Assembly: GCF_000420545.1 (NCBI RefSeq)
Contig: NZ_ATVD01000005.1
Location: 1 to 64,000 of the forward strand
From: Arenimonas oryziterrae DSM 21050 = YC6267
GTDB lineage: Bacteria; Pseudomonadota; Gammaproteobacteria; Xanthomonadales; Xanthomonadaceae
DNA length: 64,000 nucleotides
Direction: 5' to 3'
Position numbers and translations under genes: made by a program. The stretch's first letter is position 1, and every line of letters begins with the position of its first letter. Shown piece by piece: positions 38,197 through 47,781 of this stretch. The notes under the pieces are model-generated. The model made no database searches. It had not been told where the DNA came from and saw only the letters and a list, made by a program, of their open reading frames with translations.

Positions 38197-40182
38197 TCAG
38201 TCCCAACGGTCGGCCGGATACGACGCGGCGATGGCCTGCCATTCGTCGTCTTCCTCGACCTCGGGCGGTGAATGTCCGAAAAAGCGCTGCACGTCGGCCA
38301 ACGAACGTGTGCGCGGCAGCGGCGGCAGGCTGTCGAGGAAGAGACGACCATAACTCTTTCCCAGCAGTCGCGGATCGCACAGCACCAGCACGCCGCGATC
38401 CTCGAAGGTGCGGATCAGGCGCCCGGCGCCCTGTTTGAGCGCGATCACGGCCTGCGGCAGCTGCTCGTCGCGGAAGGGATTGCCGCCGGTACGGCGCACG
38501 GCTTCGAGCCGCGCCTCCAGCACCGGATCGTCGGGCGCGGCGAACGGCAGGCGATCGATGACCACGACCGACAGGGCCTCGCCGGCGACGTCGACACCCT
38601 CCCAGAAACTGGCCGCGCCCAGCAGCACGCCGTTGCCGGACGCGCGGAACTGTTCGAGCAAGGTATTGCGCGGCGCCGTGCCCTGCACGAACAGCGGCCA
38701 GGGCGAATCCTTCATCGCCTCGGCTGCTTCGCGCAGCGCGCGATGCGAGGTGAACAGCAGGAAGGCTCGCCCGGCCGAGGCTTCGAGCACCGGCCAGACG
38801 GCATCGATGAGCGCCGTGCCGTAACCGCGCACATTCGGCTCGGGCAGGCCGCGTGGCAGGAAACACAGGGCCTGTTTCTTCCAGTCGAACGGACTGGGCT
38901 GCAACAGCGTGCGCGGGGCATCCAGACCCAGGCGCGTGGCGATGTGTTCGAAATCACCGGCGACGGCCATCGTCGCCGAGGTGAAGATCCATGCCGCGCG
39001 CGACTGCTCGCGATACTGGCGCAGCGGGCCGGACACATCCAGCGGGGTGCGCTGCAAGGTGAAACCGCGCTGCGTGAGCTCGTACCAAAGCACGGAGCCG
39101 TCCTCACTGGGTTGCCGCCAACGTCGCAGACGCTGCAACACATCGACGGCGCGATCGGACAACGCGGTGAAGCCCGGCGAGGTCTCGCTCAGCGGCGCGA
39201 GGCCCTTCGCGAGTTCGTCCAGCGACGACTCCAGCATCGTCACCGCTTCGGTCACGCCCGCATGCTGCTGCATGCGCAGCGCGCTGCCGCGTTGCGGGAA
39301 GGAATCCATGCGTAGACGAAGTTCGCGCACCGCCTGCTCGACCGCGCGCACGGGCTGCTGCACGCTCGCGAGTGCGCCGGGCACGGTCGCCGATTCCTTG
39401 ATCGCGTCGCGCGCGAGTTCGGCGAGCTGGCGTGCACCGACGCCTTCGCCGAAAAACTGCGCGGCGAGTTCGGGCAGCTGGTGCGCTTCATCGAGCACGA
39501 ACGCGGACGCGCCCGGCAAGATTTCGCCGAAGCCCTCCTGCTTGATCGCGAGATCCGCGAGCAGCAAATGATGGTTCACGACGACGATGTCGGCCGACTG
39601 CGCATCCTGGCGCGCCTTGACCACGAAGCACTCCGACCAGAACGGGCATTCGCTGCCCAGGCAGTTGTCGGCCGTGGACGTGACCTGCGGGAACACCGGG
39701 CTGTCTTCGGGGATGTCGGGTAGTTCGGACAGATCGCCGCGCTGGCTGCGCCCGCTCCATGCGACCACGCGCTGGAATTGCGCGGCCGCTTCGCGGCTGA
39801 CGAATCGCTCGCCCTTCGCCTGTTCCATGCGATAGCGGCACAGATAATTCGCGCGCCCCTTGAGCAGGGCCGTCTTGCCCGTCGCGCCGAGCGCGGCCCG
39901 CACTTTCGGCAGATCGCGATGGTAGAGCTGGTCCTGCAATGCGCGCGTGCCGGTCGAGATGATCACGCGCTCGCCCGACAGCAGGGCCGGGACGAGATAG
40001 GCATAGGTCTTGCCGGTGCCGGTACCGGCCTCGGCGATCAGGGTCGCACGCGCATCGATCGCCTCGGCGACGGCTTCGGCGAGATGCTTCTGCGCTTCGC
40101 GCGGCGCATACCCTTCGAGTTTGACGGCGAGCGGACCCTCCGCAGCCAGCGCGGCGCCCGCGCGTTCGGACAGGTCGGACAC
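38197..40182 (-). CDS. yoaA: DinG/YoaA-family DNA helicase
   Basis: 661 residues. Walker A AEAGTGTGKTYAYLVPALLSG near the N-terminus, the DEAH box VLDEAHQLPE, four cysteines suited to an Fe-S cluster (CRYRME, CLGSECPFWSEC) and the C-terminal helicase block (TSATM, GVDVAGEALSVVVIDRLPF, QGAGRLIRTFEDRG). This is the XPD-like superfamily-2 helicase family. Length and context favour YoaA over DinG, which is longer, but the two cannot be told apart for sure. Functions in replication-associated repair. It sits between tsaB and a lipoprotein. Confidence 0.9.
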   Translation of the reverse strand: MSDLSERAGAALAAEGPLAVKLEGYAPREAQKHLAEAVAEAIDARATLIAEAGTGTGKTYAYLVPALLSGERVIISTGTRALQDQLYHRDLPKVRAALGATGKTALLKGRANYLCRYRMEQAKGERFVSREAAAQFQRVVAWSGRSQRGDLSELPDIPEDSPVFPQVTSTADNCLGSECPFWSECFVVKARQDAQSADIVVVNHHLLLADLAIKQEGFGEILPGASAFVLDEAHQLPELAAQFFGEGVGARQLAELARDAIKESATVPGALASVQQPVRAVEQAVRELRLRMDSFPQRGSALRMQQHAGVTEAVTMLESSLDELAKGLAPLSETSPGFTALSDRAVDVLQRLRRWRQPSEDGSVLWYELTQRGFTLQRTPLDVSGPLRQYREQSRAAWIFTSATMAVAGDFEHIATRLGLDAPRTLLQPSPFDWKKQALCFLPRGLPEPNVRGYGTALIDAVWPVLEASAGRAFLLFTSHRALREAAEAMKDSPWPLFVQGTAPRNTLLEQFRASGNGVLLGAASFWEGVDVAGEALSVVVIDRLPFAAPDDPVLEARLEAVRRTGGNPFRDEQLPQAVIALKQGAGRLIRTFEDRGVLVLCDPRLLGKSYGRLFLDSLPPLPRTRSLADVQRFFGHSPPEVEEDDEWQAIAASYPADRWD

Positions 40183-40186
40183 GGCT

Positions 40187-40696
40187 TTACATGCGGACCG
40201 GCGGCGTCACCGCGCAGCCGGGCACGCGCTGTTGCGCCTGCGCGGCGCCGGCGGCATCGCCGCGGGCTTCGCGGGCGAAGCGAATCGTCGTCCAGCTGCG
40301 GCGGCACAGACCACCGAGCTTGGGGCCCTTGTTGTACGACAGCGTCGCGATCTGTTCGGCCTGCGCCCAGTTGCGCGTGACCAGGGCCAGTTCGGCCTGC
40401 CACTGCAGCAAATCCGGATCGTTCGGCACGAGCGTCAACGCCTGCGACAGCGAACGGGAGGCGCCGTCGAAATCGCCGCGGCCCTCGGCCTGCGTCGCGG
40501 TCTGGCGCAGGTCTTCGACTTGCGGATCGCGCAGCGGCTGCACGTCGAGTTCGATGCCGATCTGGCCGGCCGCGCGTACCTGCGCCAGCATTTCCACCGG
40601 CGTGAGTTTGCGCGTCGTCGCCGTGCCACCGGAGCTGCAGGCCGAGAGCGTGGCGGCCAGGATCAGCGAAAACAAAACCAGGACGGACGGTTTCAT
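40187..40696 (-). CDS. Lipoprotein with TPR-like repeat, coupled to mrcB
   Basis: 169 residues from an ATG that overlaps the mrcB stop by four bases. Lipoprotein signal with lipobox LSAC. The mature part has helical pairs ASRSLSQALTLVPNDPDLLQWQAELALVTRNWAQAEQIA, two TPR-like hairpins, and two cysteines later. Coupling to PBP1B suggests it is an outer-membrane cofactor in the LpoB role. Its sequence is not LpoB-like, so this is an inference from context. Confidence 0.8.
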   Translation of the reverse strand: MKPSVLVLFSLILAATLSACSSGGTATTRKLTPVEMLAQVRAAGQIGIELDVQPLRDPQVEDLRQTATQAEGRGDFDGASRSLSQALTLVPNDPDLLQWQAELALVTRNWAQAEQIATLSYNKGPKLGGLCRRSWTTIRFAREARGDAAGAAQAQQRVPGCAVTPPVRM

Positions 40697-43044
40697 TGCG
40701 TGGGCTCCTGCGGCGCATCCGGCGGCGGTTGCGCGCCGTCGCCATTGAGTCGGAACCAGTCGAGCCAATTGCTCTCCTGGCAGGTCTTGTGTTCGTTCGG
40801 CAGATAGCCGCTGACGAAGGCCGCGCGACGCGCGCCCGGGCAGCCTTCTTCGGTCGTCGCGAATTCGCTCGCGTCCAGCCACGCCCATTCGATGCCCTGC
40901 CCGCTCACGCTCAGCGGCTGCGTGGGCAACTTGTCGAACAGCGCCGACCACACGCGCATCGCGCCGGTCGCGCCGTACAGACCCGTCGACAGATTCTTGT
41001 CGTTGCCGACCCAGACCACCGCGAGGTGATCGCCGGTGTAACCCGCATACCAGCTGTCGCGACCGTCGTTGCTGGTACCGGTCTTGCCGGCCGATTGCAG
41101 CGGGCCGAGGCCGTCGGCCACAAGCTGATGCGCGGTGCCGTTGGTCACCGTGCCCTGCAGGGCAAGCGTCACCAGACGCGCGGCGATCGCATCGCCTTCC
41201 TGCGCGGGTTCGGCGCGGAAATCGTAGCGGTTGATCGCCTGGCCCTGAGTGTTGAGCACACCGCGTACCGCGCGCAGTGGCTGGATCTGGCCGCCGGATG
41301 CGAGGAACTGGTACATCTGCGCCATCGAGAACACCGACAGATCGACCGACCCGAGTATCAGCGACGGCCGCGGTTCGGCCTTCAATCCACCGAGCACCTG
41401 CAGCAGCTGCGCGAGACGGTCCGGACCCACGTCCATGCCCACGCGCACCGTGGCCTGGTTGTAGGAATGCGCGAGCGCCGAGCTCAAGGTCACCGTGCCA
41501 TGCGATTTGTTGTCGGAGTTCTGCGGGCGCCAGGGGCGACCGTTGGACTGCGTGACTTCGACCGGACTGTCGTCGACCCAACTCGCGAGCGAATAGCGCT
41601 CGGGCTGTGCGAGTGCGAGCAGATACACGAAGGGCTTGAGCAGCGAGCCGACCGGCCGCTGCGCCTCGAGCGCGCGATTGAAACCGGGTTCGTCGGATTT
41701 GCGGTTGCCGACCATCGCGAGCACTTCGCCGTTGCCCGTATCGGTGACGACCATGCCCGCCTGCAGCGGCGGACCGTCCTTGCGTTGCACGGTGAGGAGC
41801 GTGCCGGCGACAGCGCGTTCAGACAGGGTCTGCGCGGACGGCGCGAGCGTGGTCATGACCGACAGGCCGGCCCCACGCAGGGCATCGGCCGGATAGTCGC
41901 GCGCCAGCTGACGGCGCACCAGATCCATGAACGCTGGCGCGCGATTGCGCGCCACGCCGGGGCGACTGCTGACGCCGAGTGGCGCGGCCTTCGCGCGCTT
42001 GGCTTCTTCGGGCGAGATCAGGCCCAGTTCCACCCAGACATCGAGCACGGTCGCGCGACGGATCAGCGCGCGATCGGGATGCTTGCGCGGATCCCAGTAG
42101 CCCGGGCCCTGGATCACGCCGACGAGCAGGGCGAGATCTTCGGTCTTGAGCGTGTTGAGATCGCGACCGAACCAGAATTCGGAACCGGCGGCGACGCCGC
42201 GCACCGACTGGCTGCCCGACTGACCCAGGTACACCTGGTTGAGATAGGCCTCGAGGATGCGGCGCTTGTCGAAGCGCGCCTCGATGATCAGCGCATACAG
42301 CGCTTCCTTGACCTTGCGCGACACGGTCTTGGTATTGCTCAGGAACAGGCTGCGCACCATCTGCTGGGTGATCGTACTCGCGCCCTGTTCGAACTCGCCT
42401 TCGCGGATGTTGACCCAGATCGCGCGCAGCACGCCCCAGGGGTCGATGCCGTGGTGGTACTTGAAGTTGCGGTCTTCCACCGCCTGCAAGCCGCTGATGA
42501 GCAGCTTGGGCACTTCTTCCATGCGCACGAGGCGACGCTCTTCTTCGCTGTTGCCATAGAGCGTGGCGATGCGCGCGGGATCGAGGCGCGCACTGTCGAT
42601 GCGGCGTTTGCGGTCGGCATCGCGCACCTGGGCGATACGACCGCCGCTGATCGTGACTTCGAGCCGGCGCGCATGCACCGGACCGTCGAGGTCGACGAAG
42701 TCGCGCGTGCCGAGCTTGAAGCGGCCGCCATCGCGCGCGTAGGTGCCGGGCAATTGTCCGCTGCCGTCCTTGCGATAGGACGCGGCGGCGAGTTCGAGTT
42801 CGAACGTATCGCCGTCCAGACGCACGCCTTCTTGCAGCAGCAACGGTCGGGCGTAGACGCGGGTCGGCACCTGCCATTGCAGTTGCGCGAATTCTCGCTG
42901 CACCTGCTTGTCGAGATACCAGACGTAGGGGCCGCCGACACCGATCAGCAGGCCCAGACCCAGCAGGCCGATGCGCCAGGTCCAGCGCCAGAGTCGGAGC
43001 TTCAGCGGTTCAAATTCGGGCCCGAGGGCAGCGTTGTCGGTCAA
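40693..43044 (-). CDS. mrcB: Penicillin-binding protein 1B (bifunctional)
   Basis: 783 residues from a TTG start. One N-terminal transmembrane helix (IGLLGLGLLIGVGGPYVW), UB2H region with RVYARPLLLQEG, GT51 transglycosylase with EDRNFKYHHGIDPWG (catalytic E) and QGASTITQQMVRSLF, then transpeptidase with the SxxK motif GSLLKP (Ser in GSLLK), SYN (in AHSYNQATV) and KTGT. It polymerises and crosslinks peptidoglycan. Class A PBP1B of gammaproteobacterial type. The downstream lipoprotein overlaps its stop. It is divergent from the giant glycosyltransferase gene. Confidence 0.95.
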   Translation of the reverse strand: MTDNAALGPEFEPLKLRLWRWTWRIGLLGLGLLIGVGGPYVWYLDKQVQREFAQLQWQVPTRVYARPLLLQEGVRLDGDTFELELAAASYRKDGSGQLPGTYARDGGRFKLGTRDFVDLDGPVHARRLEVTISGGRIAQVRDADRKRRIDSARLDPARIATLYGNSEEERRLVRMEEVPKLLISGLQAVEDRNFKYHHGIDPWGVLRAIWVNIREGEFEQGASTITQQMVRSLFLSNTKTVSRKVKEALYALIIEARFDKRRILEAYLNQVYLGQSGSQSVRGVAAGSEFWFGRDLNTLKTEDLALLVGVIQGPGYWDPRKHPDRALIRRATVLDVWVELGLISPEEAKRAKAAPLGVSSRPGVARNRAPAFMDLVRRQLARDYPADALRGAGLSVMTTLAPSAQTLSERAVAGTLLTVQRKDGPPLQAGMVVTDTGNGEVLAMVGNRKSDEPGFNRALEAQRPVGSLLKPFVYLLALAQPERYSLASWVDDSPVEVTQSNGRPWRPQNSDNKSHGTVTLSSALAHSYNQATVRVGMDVGPDRLAQLLQVLGGLKAEPRPSLILGSVDLSVFSMAQMYQFLASGGQIQPLRAVRGVLNTQGQAINRYDFRAEPAQEGDAIAARLVTLALQGTVTNGTAHQLVADGLGPLQSAGKTGTSNDGRDSWYAGYTGDHLAVVWVGNDKNLSTGLYGATGAMRVWSALFDKLPTQPLSVSGQGIEWAWLDASEFATTEEGCPGARRAAFVSGYLPNEHKTCQESNWLDWFRLNGDGAQPPPDAPQEPTQ

Positions 43045-43116
43045 GGATGTGGATAATCTGATGTTTGCCGAAGTTTATCAGGCCTTCCCGGCCGCACCCT
43101 CTTCCCAGGCTGAATA

Positions 43117-46100
43117 ATGCAAGATCCGCCACTGCCCGTCCTCAGCCTGTGGTCCGCACGACCGGACGGGCGCAAGGGCAGGTTCCCCGACACGCTCGAG
43201 TGCCTGGCGACCGTCGCCGATTCTCCGCTCGCCGCGCTCCGGCAGGCGGCGCAGCAGCGACCTGGCCGCGACGTGCTGGTCTCGCGTGCCGATGCGCAGT
43301 GGCCGGCCGATGCCTGGGTTCGCCTGGGCGCGGCCTGGCACGAAGCCGCTCATGCGACGGTGATGTCGCCGCTCGACAGCGGCCTGCTGCCGGCCCTGCC
43401 CGACGCCGACGCCGACACGATGGATGCCGCGTGCTGGGCGTATGGCGAACACGCGGCCTTCCCGGTCGATGTTCTGTCCGGCGTGGGCAGCGTGTGGCGC
43501 GCTTCGGCGGCCGCCGCGTTCGTCGCGGAAACCGCCGCAGTACCGGCCTGCCCCGACGGCGCCTATGTACTGCCCTGCCTGTGGGTCGGTCCGGCGGACG
43601 AACCCGCCGTCGACGTCGCGCACCTGGCGGTGCTCGCCCTGCGCGATCGCCTGGCAACGCTCACCGCCGCCGGTGTTCCGCGCGTCGCCCGCGATCGTCC
43701 GGTGGTGCTGCATGCCCTGCACAACTGGGGTGGCGGCATCGAACGTTTTGCGCGTGACTTCGCGCGCGCCGACGACGGCCGTCAGCACCTGCTGCTGATC
43801 GCCAGTGCGGAAACCCACCTGCCGCCGTACGGCCAGATTCTGAGCCTGTACGACGACCTCGATCAGCCGCCGCTGTGGCAATGGCAATTGGCCGCGCCGA
43901 TCGCCGACACCGAATCACATTCCCGCGAAGTCGCCGGCCTGCTCAGCCAGATCATCGCCGAATGGGGCGTGAGCGCGGTGCTGGTTTCGTCGTTGATCGG
44001 CCACAGCTTGGACCTGCTGCGCACGGGGCTGCCGACGGCGATCTGCACCCACGACGCCTACCCCTTCTGGCCGCTGCTGCATCGTTTCCCCGAAGGCGCG
44101 GCGGACGCGGTCGCCGATGCCGAACTCTCGGCGGCGATCGAAAGCAGTCAGCCACCCTTCCTGTTTCCCCATCGCGACCCGGCGCACTGGCGACGATTGC
44201 GCGACGATTTTCTGCAGGCGCTGATCGACAGCGACAGTCTGGTCGTCGCGCCGTCGCCGTCGGCGCAGCAGCGACTGCAAACCCTGATTCCCGGCCTGGC
44301 GGGTCTGCGTCGCCGCGTGATCGCGCACGGCGCCGCGCCCCTGATGGCCGTGCCGGACTGGCAGCCCGATCCGCAGCGTCCTTTGCGCGTGTTGTTGCCG
44401 GGGCATCTGTCCGGCGGCAAGGGCGAGTGGGTGCTGACGGCGCTGCTGCCCCTGCTGCCGGAGAACATCGAACTGATCCTGCTCGGCTGCGGCAATTCGG
44501 CAGCGGACCGGTTTGCAGCGAGCGGACTGGAAATCCATCCACGCTATCGGCGCGAAGAATTGCCCGCGTGGATCGCGCGCCTGCAGCCGGACATCGCGTT
44601 GCTGCCCTCGACCGTGCCGGAGACATGGAGCTACACACTGTCGGAAATGACCGCGCTCGGCATTCCCTGTGTCTGCCCGACCCTGGGCGCGCTGGCCGAT
44701 CGCGTTCGCGCGGATGGCTTCGGTTGGCTGGTCGCGCCGGAGGCGGACGCCTTCGCCGCGTGCCTGCGTGGTCTCGCCGACGATCGCGCGCAGATCGCGC
44801 AGATGCGCGCGCGTCCGCGCCCTGCACTGCGCAGTCTGGCCACGATGGCGAACGACTGGCGAGAGGCCTTCGATTTTCCCGCGCGCACCCCGCGCCTGGG
44901 GCCGGCACATCCGGGCGAACTCGCGCGCCTGGGTCCGCTGCGCAGCGCCCGTCGTCTGCAACATGACGTGCACGAGCGCGAACAACGCCTGCAGGCCCTG
45001 CACGACCAATTCGAACAACAGGCGGCAGCGATCCTGGCGCTACGCCACGAACGCGAAGCCGCTCTCGCCGCCCACCAGCAACTGCAGGACGAACGGCAGA
45101 CACTGCTCGCCGAATTCGAGGCGATCCGTGGCGAACGCGACGCGGCGCTCGCGACGAACACCCACACCCGCACGCAACGCGACGAGGCCCTCGCTGCCCT
45201 TGCCATCGCCGAGAGCCAATGTCGCGACGCGCTCGCGCAAGCCGCGGCCGCGCAGTCGCAGCACGACCTCGCGCTGATCCGGCAAAGCGAGACGGAAGCG
45301 CAGTACCTCGCGGCCCGCGCGCAGGCCGAAGCCTGCGAACAGGACGTCGCGCAACTGCGGCAAGCCCTCGCCCTCGCGGCGGCGGCTAGCGCCGAAAGCC
45401 GACACCTCGCCGAGCAGGCGCAGCAACAGCTTCAGTCGTTGCACGAACAACTGCGCGATGAGCGCACCCGCCTGGCGACGCTCAGCCAGGATCTCACGCG
45501 CTCTTACGGATTCTACGAACGCGATACGCGCGACCTTGCCCGTCAACGCGACATCGCCTTGCAGATGCGCGATGCGCTCGAAGTGCAGCTCGCCGTGTAT
45601 CGTCGCAGCCGCTCCCTGCGCGTGACCAAACCCTTGCGCGACATCGCGCGGGTCCTGCGCCGCGCGGTGGCGACGACGCAGTACCGCGTACGCAGCGTGC
45701 TGGCCTGGACCTTGCGCGGCGTACACAGCCTGCGCACGCGCGGCCTGCGCCAGACCTGGCGACGCCTGCAGCAATGGCGCGCGCCCGCGGCGATTGCCGA
45801 ACCGCTGCATCTGTCCCTGCCCGACCAGCAGGTGCCCGTCGATACCGAGCATCTGGGGTTGGCCGCGAACGCGCAGCCGCGCGCGAGCATTATCGTTCCG
45901 GTCTACAACCAGCTCGAGGTCACGCTGCGTTGTCTGGAATCGCTGGCGGCTGCCGGCGACACGACCACGTTCGAGGTCATCGTCGTCGACGATTGCTCCA
46001 GCGACGACACGCCGCAGGTGCTGCCGGGCCTGGACGGCCTGCGCTACCACCGCAATGCGCAGAACCTCGGCTTCATCGGCGCCTGCAATGCCGGCGCGGA

Positions 46101-47781
46101 ACTGGCGCGCGGCGAATTCCTGGTGTTCCTCAACAACGACACGATCGTGCAGCCCGGCTGGCTCGATGCCCTGCTCGACACCTTCGTCAGTCATCCCGAT
46201 ACCGGCCTGGCCGGCAGCAAACTGGTTTATCCCGATGGCCGTCTGCAGGAAGCGGGCGGCATCCTGTTTGCCGACGGATCGGGCTGGAACTACGGCCGTT
46301 TCGACGATCCCAGCCATCCGCGCTTCAATTTCGTGCGGGAAGTCGACTATTGCTCGGGCGCGGCGCTCGCCTTGCGTCGCGAGCTGTTCGCAGCGATCGG
46401 CGGTTTCGACACGCACTACGCGCCGGCCTATTACGAAGATGCGGACCTCGCGATGCAGGTGCGCCAGCGCGGACTGAAAGTGCGCTATCAGCCGGCCTCG
46501 ATCGTCGTGCACCTCGAAGGCATCACCTCGGGCACCGATCTCACGCAAGGCGTGAAGGCCTACCAGGTCAGCAACCAAGTGAAGTTTCTCGAACGCTGGC
46601 GGGAGGTGCTGGCCCGCTCGCATCCGCCGCGCGAATGGACGGCCGACATCACGCGCGCCGCACAACACCGCTGCCGCGGCCGCGTGCTCGTGGTCGACGC
46701 GACCACGCCGACGCCCGATCGCGACGCCGGCTCGCTGCGCATGATCGAACTCCTCGGCATCCTGGTCGAAGACGGCCTGGCCGTGGATTTCTTCGCCCAG
46801 AACCTTTCACACGACCTGCCTTACGCCCAGGCGCTACAGCAACGCGGCGTGCAGGCCTGGTGGCATCCCTGGGTTGCCGGCGTGCCCAAGTGGCTGGCCG
46901 AGTACGGTCCGGCCTTCGACCTGATCATCGTCAGCCGCCATTACGTGCTCTCGCCGCTCCTGCCCCTGCTGCGCGAATACGCGCCGCAGGCGCGCATCGT
47001 GTTCGACACGGTGGACCTGCATTTCCTGCGCGAACAACGCGAAGCGGCGCATGCCGGCGAATCGGCGATGCGCAGCAATGCCGAACTCACGCGTGTCGCC
47101 GAACTGCGCCTGGTGCGCCAGTGCGATACGACCTTCGTGGTCAGCGATACCGAAAAAGCCCTGCTCGCCGAACTCGTGCCCGAGGCGCGCGTGGACGTGG
47201 TGTCGACCATCTCGCGCGTCGTCGAGGCCACGCCGGGCTTCGTGCCGCGTGCCGACCTGGCCTTCGTCGGCGGCTACCGGCATCCGCCGAACGTCGACGC
47301 CGCGCGCTGGCTGGCCGAAGACATTTTTCCGCGACTGCGCGCGCGGCGTCCGGAACTGCGCCTGCACCTGGTTGGCGGTGATGCGCCGGATGCGGTGCGC
47401 GCGCTCGGCGAACTCGATGGCGTCGTCTTCCACGGCCATGTGCGCGATCTCGATGCCTTGCTCGACAGCATGCGCGTCAGCGTGGCACCACTGCGCTTCG
47501 GCGCGGGCGTCAAGGGCAAGATCAACCAAAGTTTGGCGCGCGGCCTGCCGGTCGTGGCGACCTCGCTCGCAGTCGAAGGCATGTATCTGCACGACGGCAT
47601 CGACGTACTCGTTGCCGACGATGCCGAAGCCATCGCCGACGCCGTGCTTCGTCTGTACGACGATGCCGCCTTGTGGCAACAGCTGCGCGCGGCAGGCTTT
47701 GAGAACACGCGCCGGCATTTCTCCCGCGACGCGGCGCGCACCGCGCTGCAACCGCTGCTGTCGAACCTGCGCCCGCGCTAG
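43117..47781 (+). CDS. Giant multi-domain glycosyltransferase (GT4 - coiled coil - GT2 - GT4)
   Basis: 1554 residues. Residues 1-190 have no recognised fold. About 195-590 are a GT-B (GT4-like) region with WGGGIERFARDFARA and later HLSGGKGEWVL and LLPSTVPETWSYTLSEMTALG. About 605-815 are a long coiled coil (ERDAALATNTHTRTQRDEAL type repeats). About 915-1150 are a GT2 domain with ASIIVPVYNQLEV, VVDDCSSDDT, LVFLNNDTIVQPGW and YYEDADLAMQ. About 1190-1554 are a second GT-B region ending in GAGVKGKINQSLARGLPVVA. Such proteins assemble surface polysaccharides or O-glycans. Its stop overlaps the convergent TPR gene by four bases. Confidence 0.9.
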   Translation: MQDPPLPVLSLWSARPDGRKGRFPDTLECLATVADSPLAALRQAAQQRPGRDVLVSRADAQWPADAWVRLGAAWHEAAHATVMSPLDSGLLPALPDADADTMDAACWAYGEHAAFPVDVLSGVGSVWRASAAAAFVAETAAVPACPDGAYVLPCLWVGPADEPAVDVAHLAVLALRDRLATLTAAGVPRVARDRPVVLHALHNWGGGIERFARDFARADDGRQHLLLIASAETHLPPYGQILSLYDDLDQPPLWQWQLAAPIADTESHSREVAGLLSQIIAEWGVSAVLVSSLIGHSLDLLRTGLPTAICTHDAYPFWPLLHRFPEGAADAVADAELSAAIESSQPPFLFPHRDPAHWRRLRDDFLQALIDSDSLVVAPSPSAQQRLQTLIPGLAGLRRRVIAHGAAPLMAVPDWQPDPQRPLRVLLPGHLSGGKGEWVLTALLPLLPENIELILLGCGNSAADRFAASGLEIHPRYRREELPAWIARLQPDIALLPSTVPETWSYTLSEMTALGIPCVCPTLGALADRVRADGFGWLVAPEADAFAACLRGLADDRAQIAQMRARPRPALRSLATMANDWREAFDFPARTPRLGPAHPGELARLGPLRSARRLQHDVHEREQRLQALHDQFEQQAAAILALRHEREAALAAHQQLQDERQTLLAEFEAIRGERDAALATNTHTRTQRDEALAALAIAESQCRDALAQAAAAQSQHDLALIRQSETEAQYLAARAQAEACEQDVAQLRQALALAAAASAESRHLAEQAQQQLQSLHEQLRDERTRLATLSQDLTRSYGFYERDTRDLARQRDIALQMRDALEVQLAVYRRSRSLRVTKPLRDIARVLRRAVATTQYRVRSVLAWTLRGVHSLRTRGLRQTWRRLQQWRAPAAIAEPLHLSLPDQQVPVDTEHLGLAANAQPRASIIVPVYNQLEVTLRCLESLAAAGDTTTFEVIVVDDCSSDDTPQVLPGLDGLRYHRNAQNLGFIGACNAGAELARGEFLVFLNNDTIVQPGWLDALLDTFVSHPDTGLAGSKLVYPDGRLQEAGGILFADGSGWNYGRFDDPSHPRFNFVREVDYCSGAALALRRELFAAIGGFDTHYAPAYYEDADLAMQVRQRGLKVRYQPASIVVHLEGITSGTDLTQGVKAYQVSNQVKFLERWREVLARSHPPREWTADITRAAQHRCRGRVLVVDATTPTPDRDAGSLRMIELLGILVEDGLAVDFFAQNLSHDLPYAQALQQRGVQAWWHPWVAGVPKWLAEYGPAFDLIIVSRHYVLSPLLPLLREYAPQARIVFDTVDLHFLREQREAAHAGESAMRSNAELTRVAELRLVRQCDTTFVVSDTEKALLAELVPEARVDVVSTISRVVEATPGFVPRADLAFVGGYRHPPNVDAARWLAEDIFPRLRARRPELRLHLVGGDAPDAVRALGELDGVVFHGHVRDLDALLDSMRVSVAPLRFGAGVKGKINQSLARGLPVVATSLAVEGMYLHDGIDVLVADDAEAIADAVLRLYDDAALWQQLRAAGFENTRRHFSRDAARTALQPLLSNLRPR

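Noticed and set aside
40696-43056. A 786-codon + frame opposite mrcB
   Set aside because: Shadow of the PBP1B gene, without a recognisable domain.
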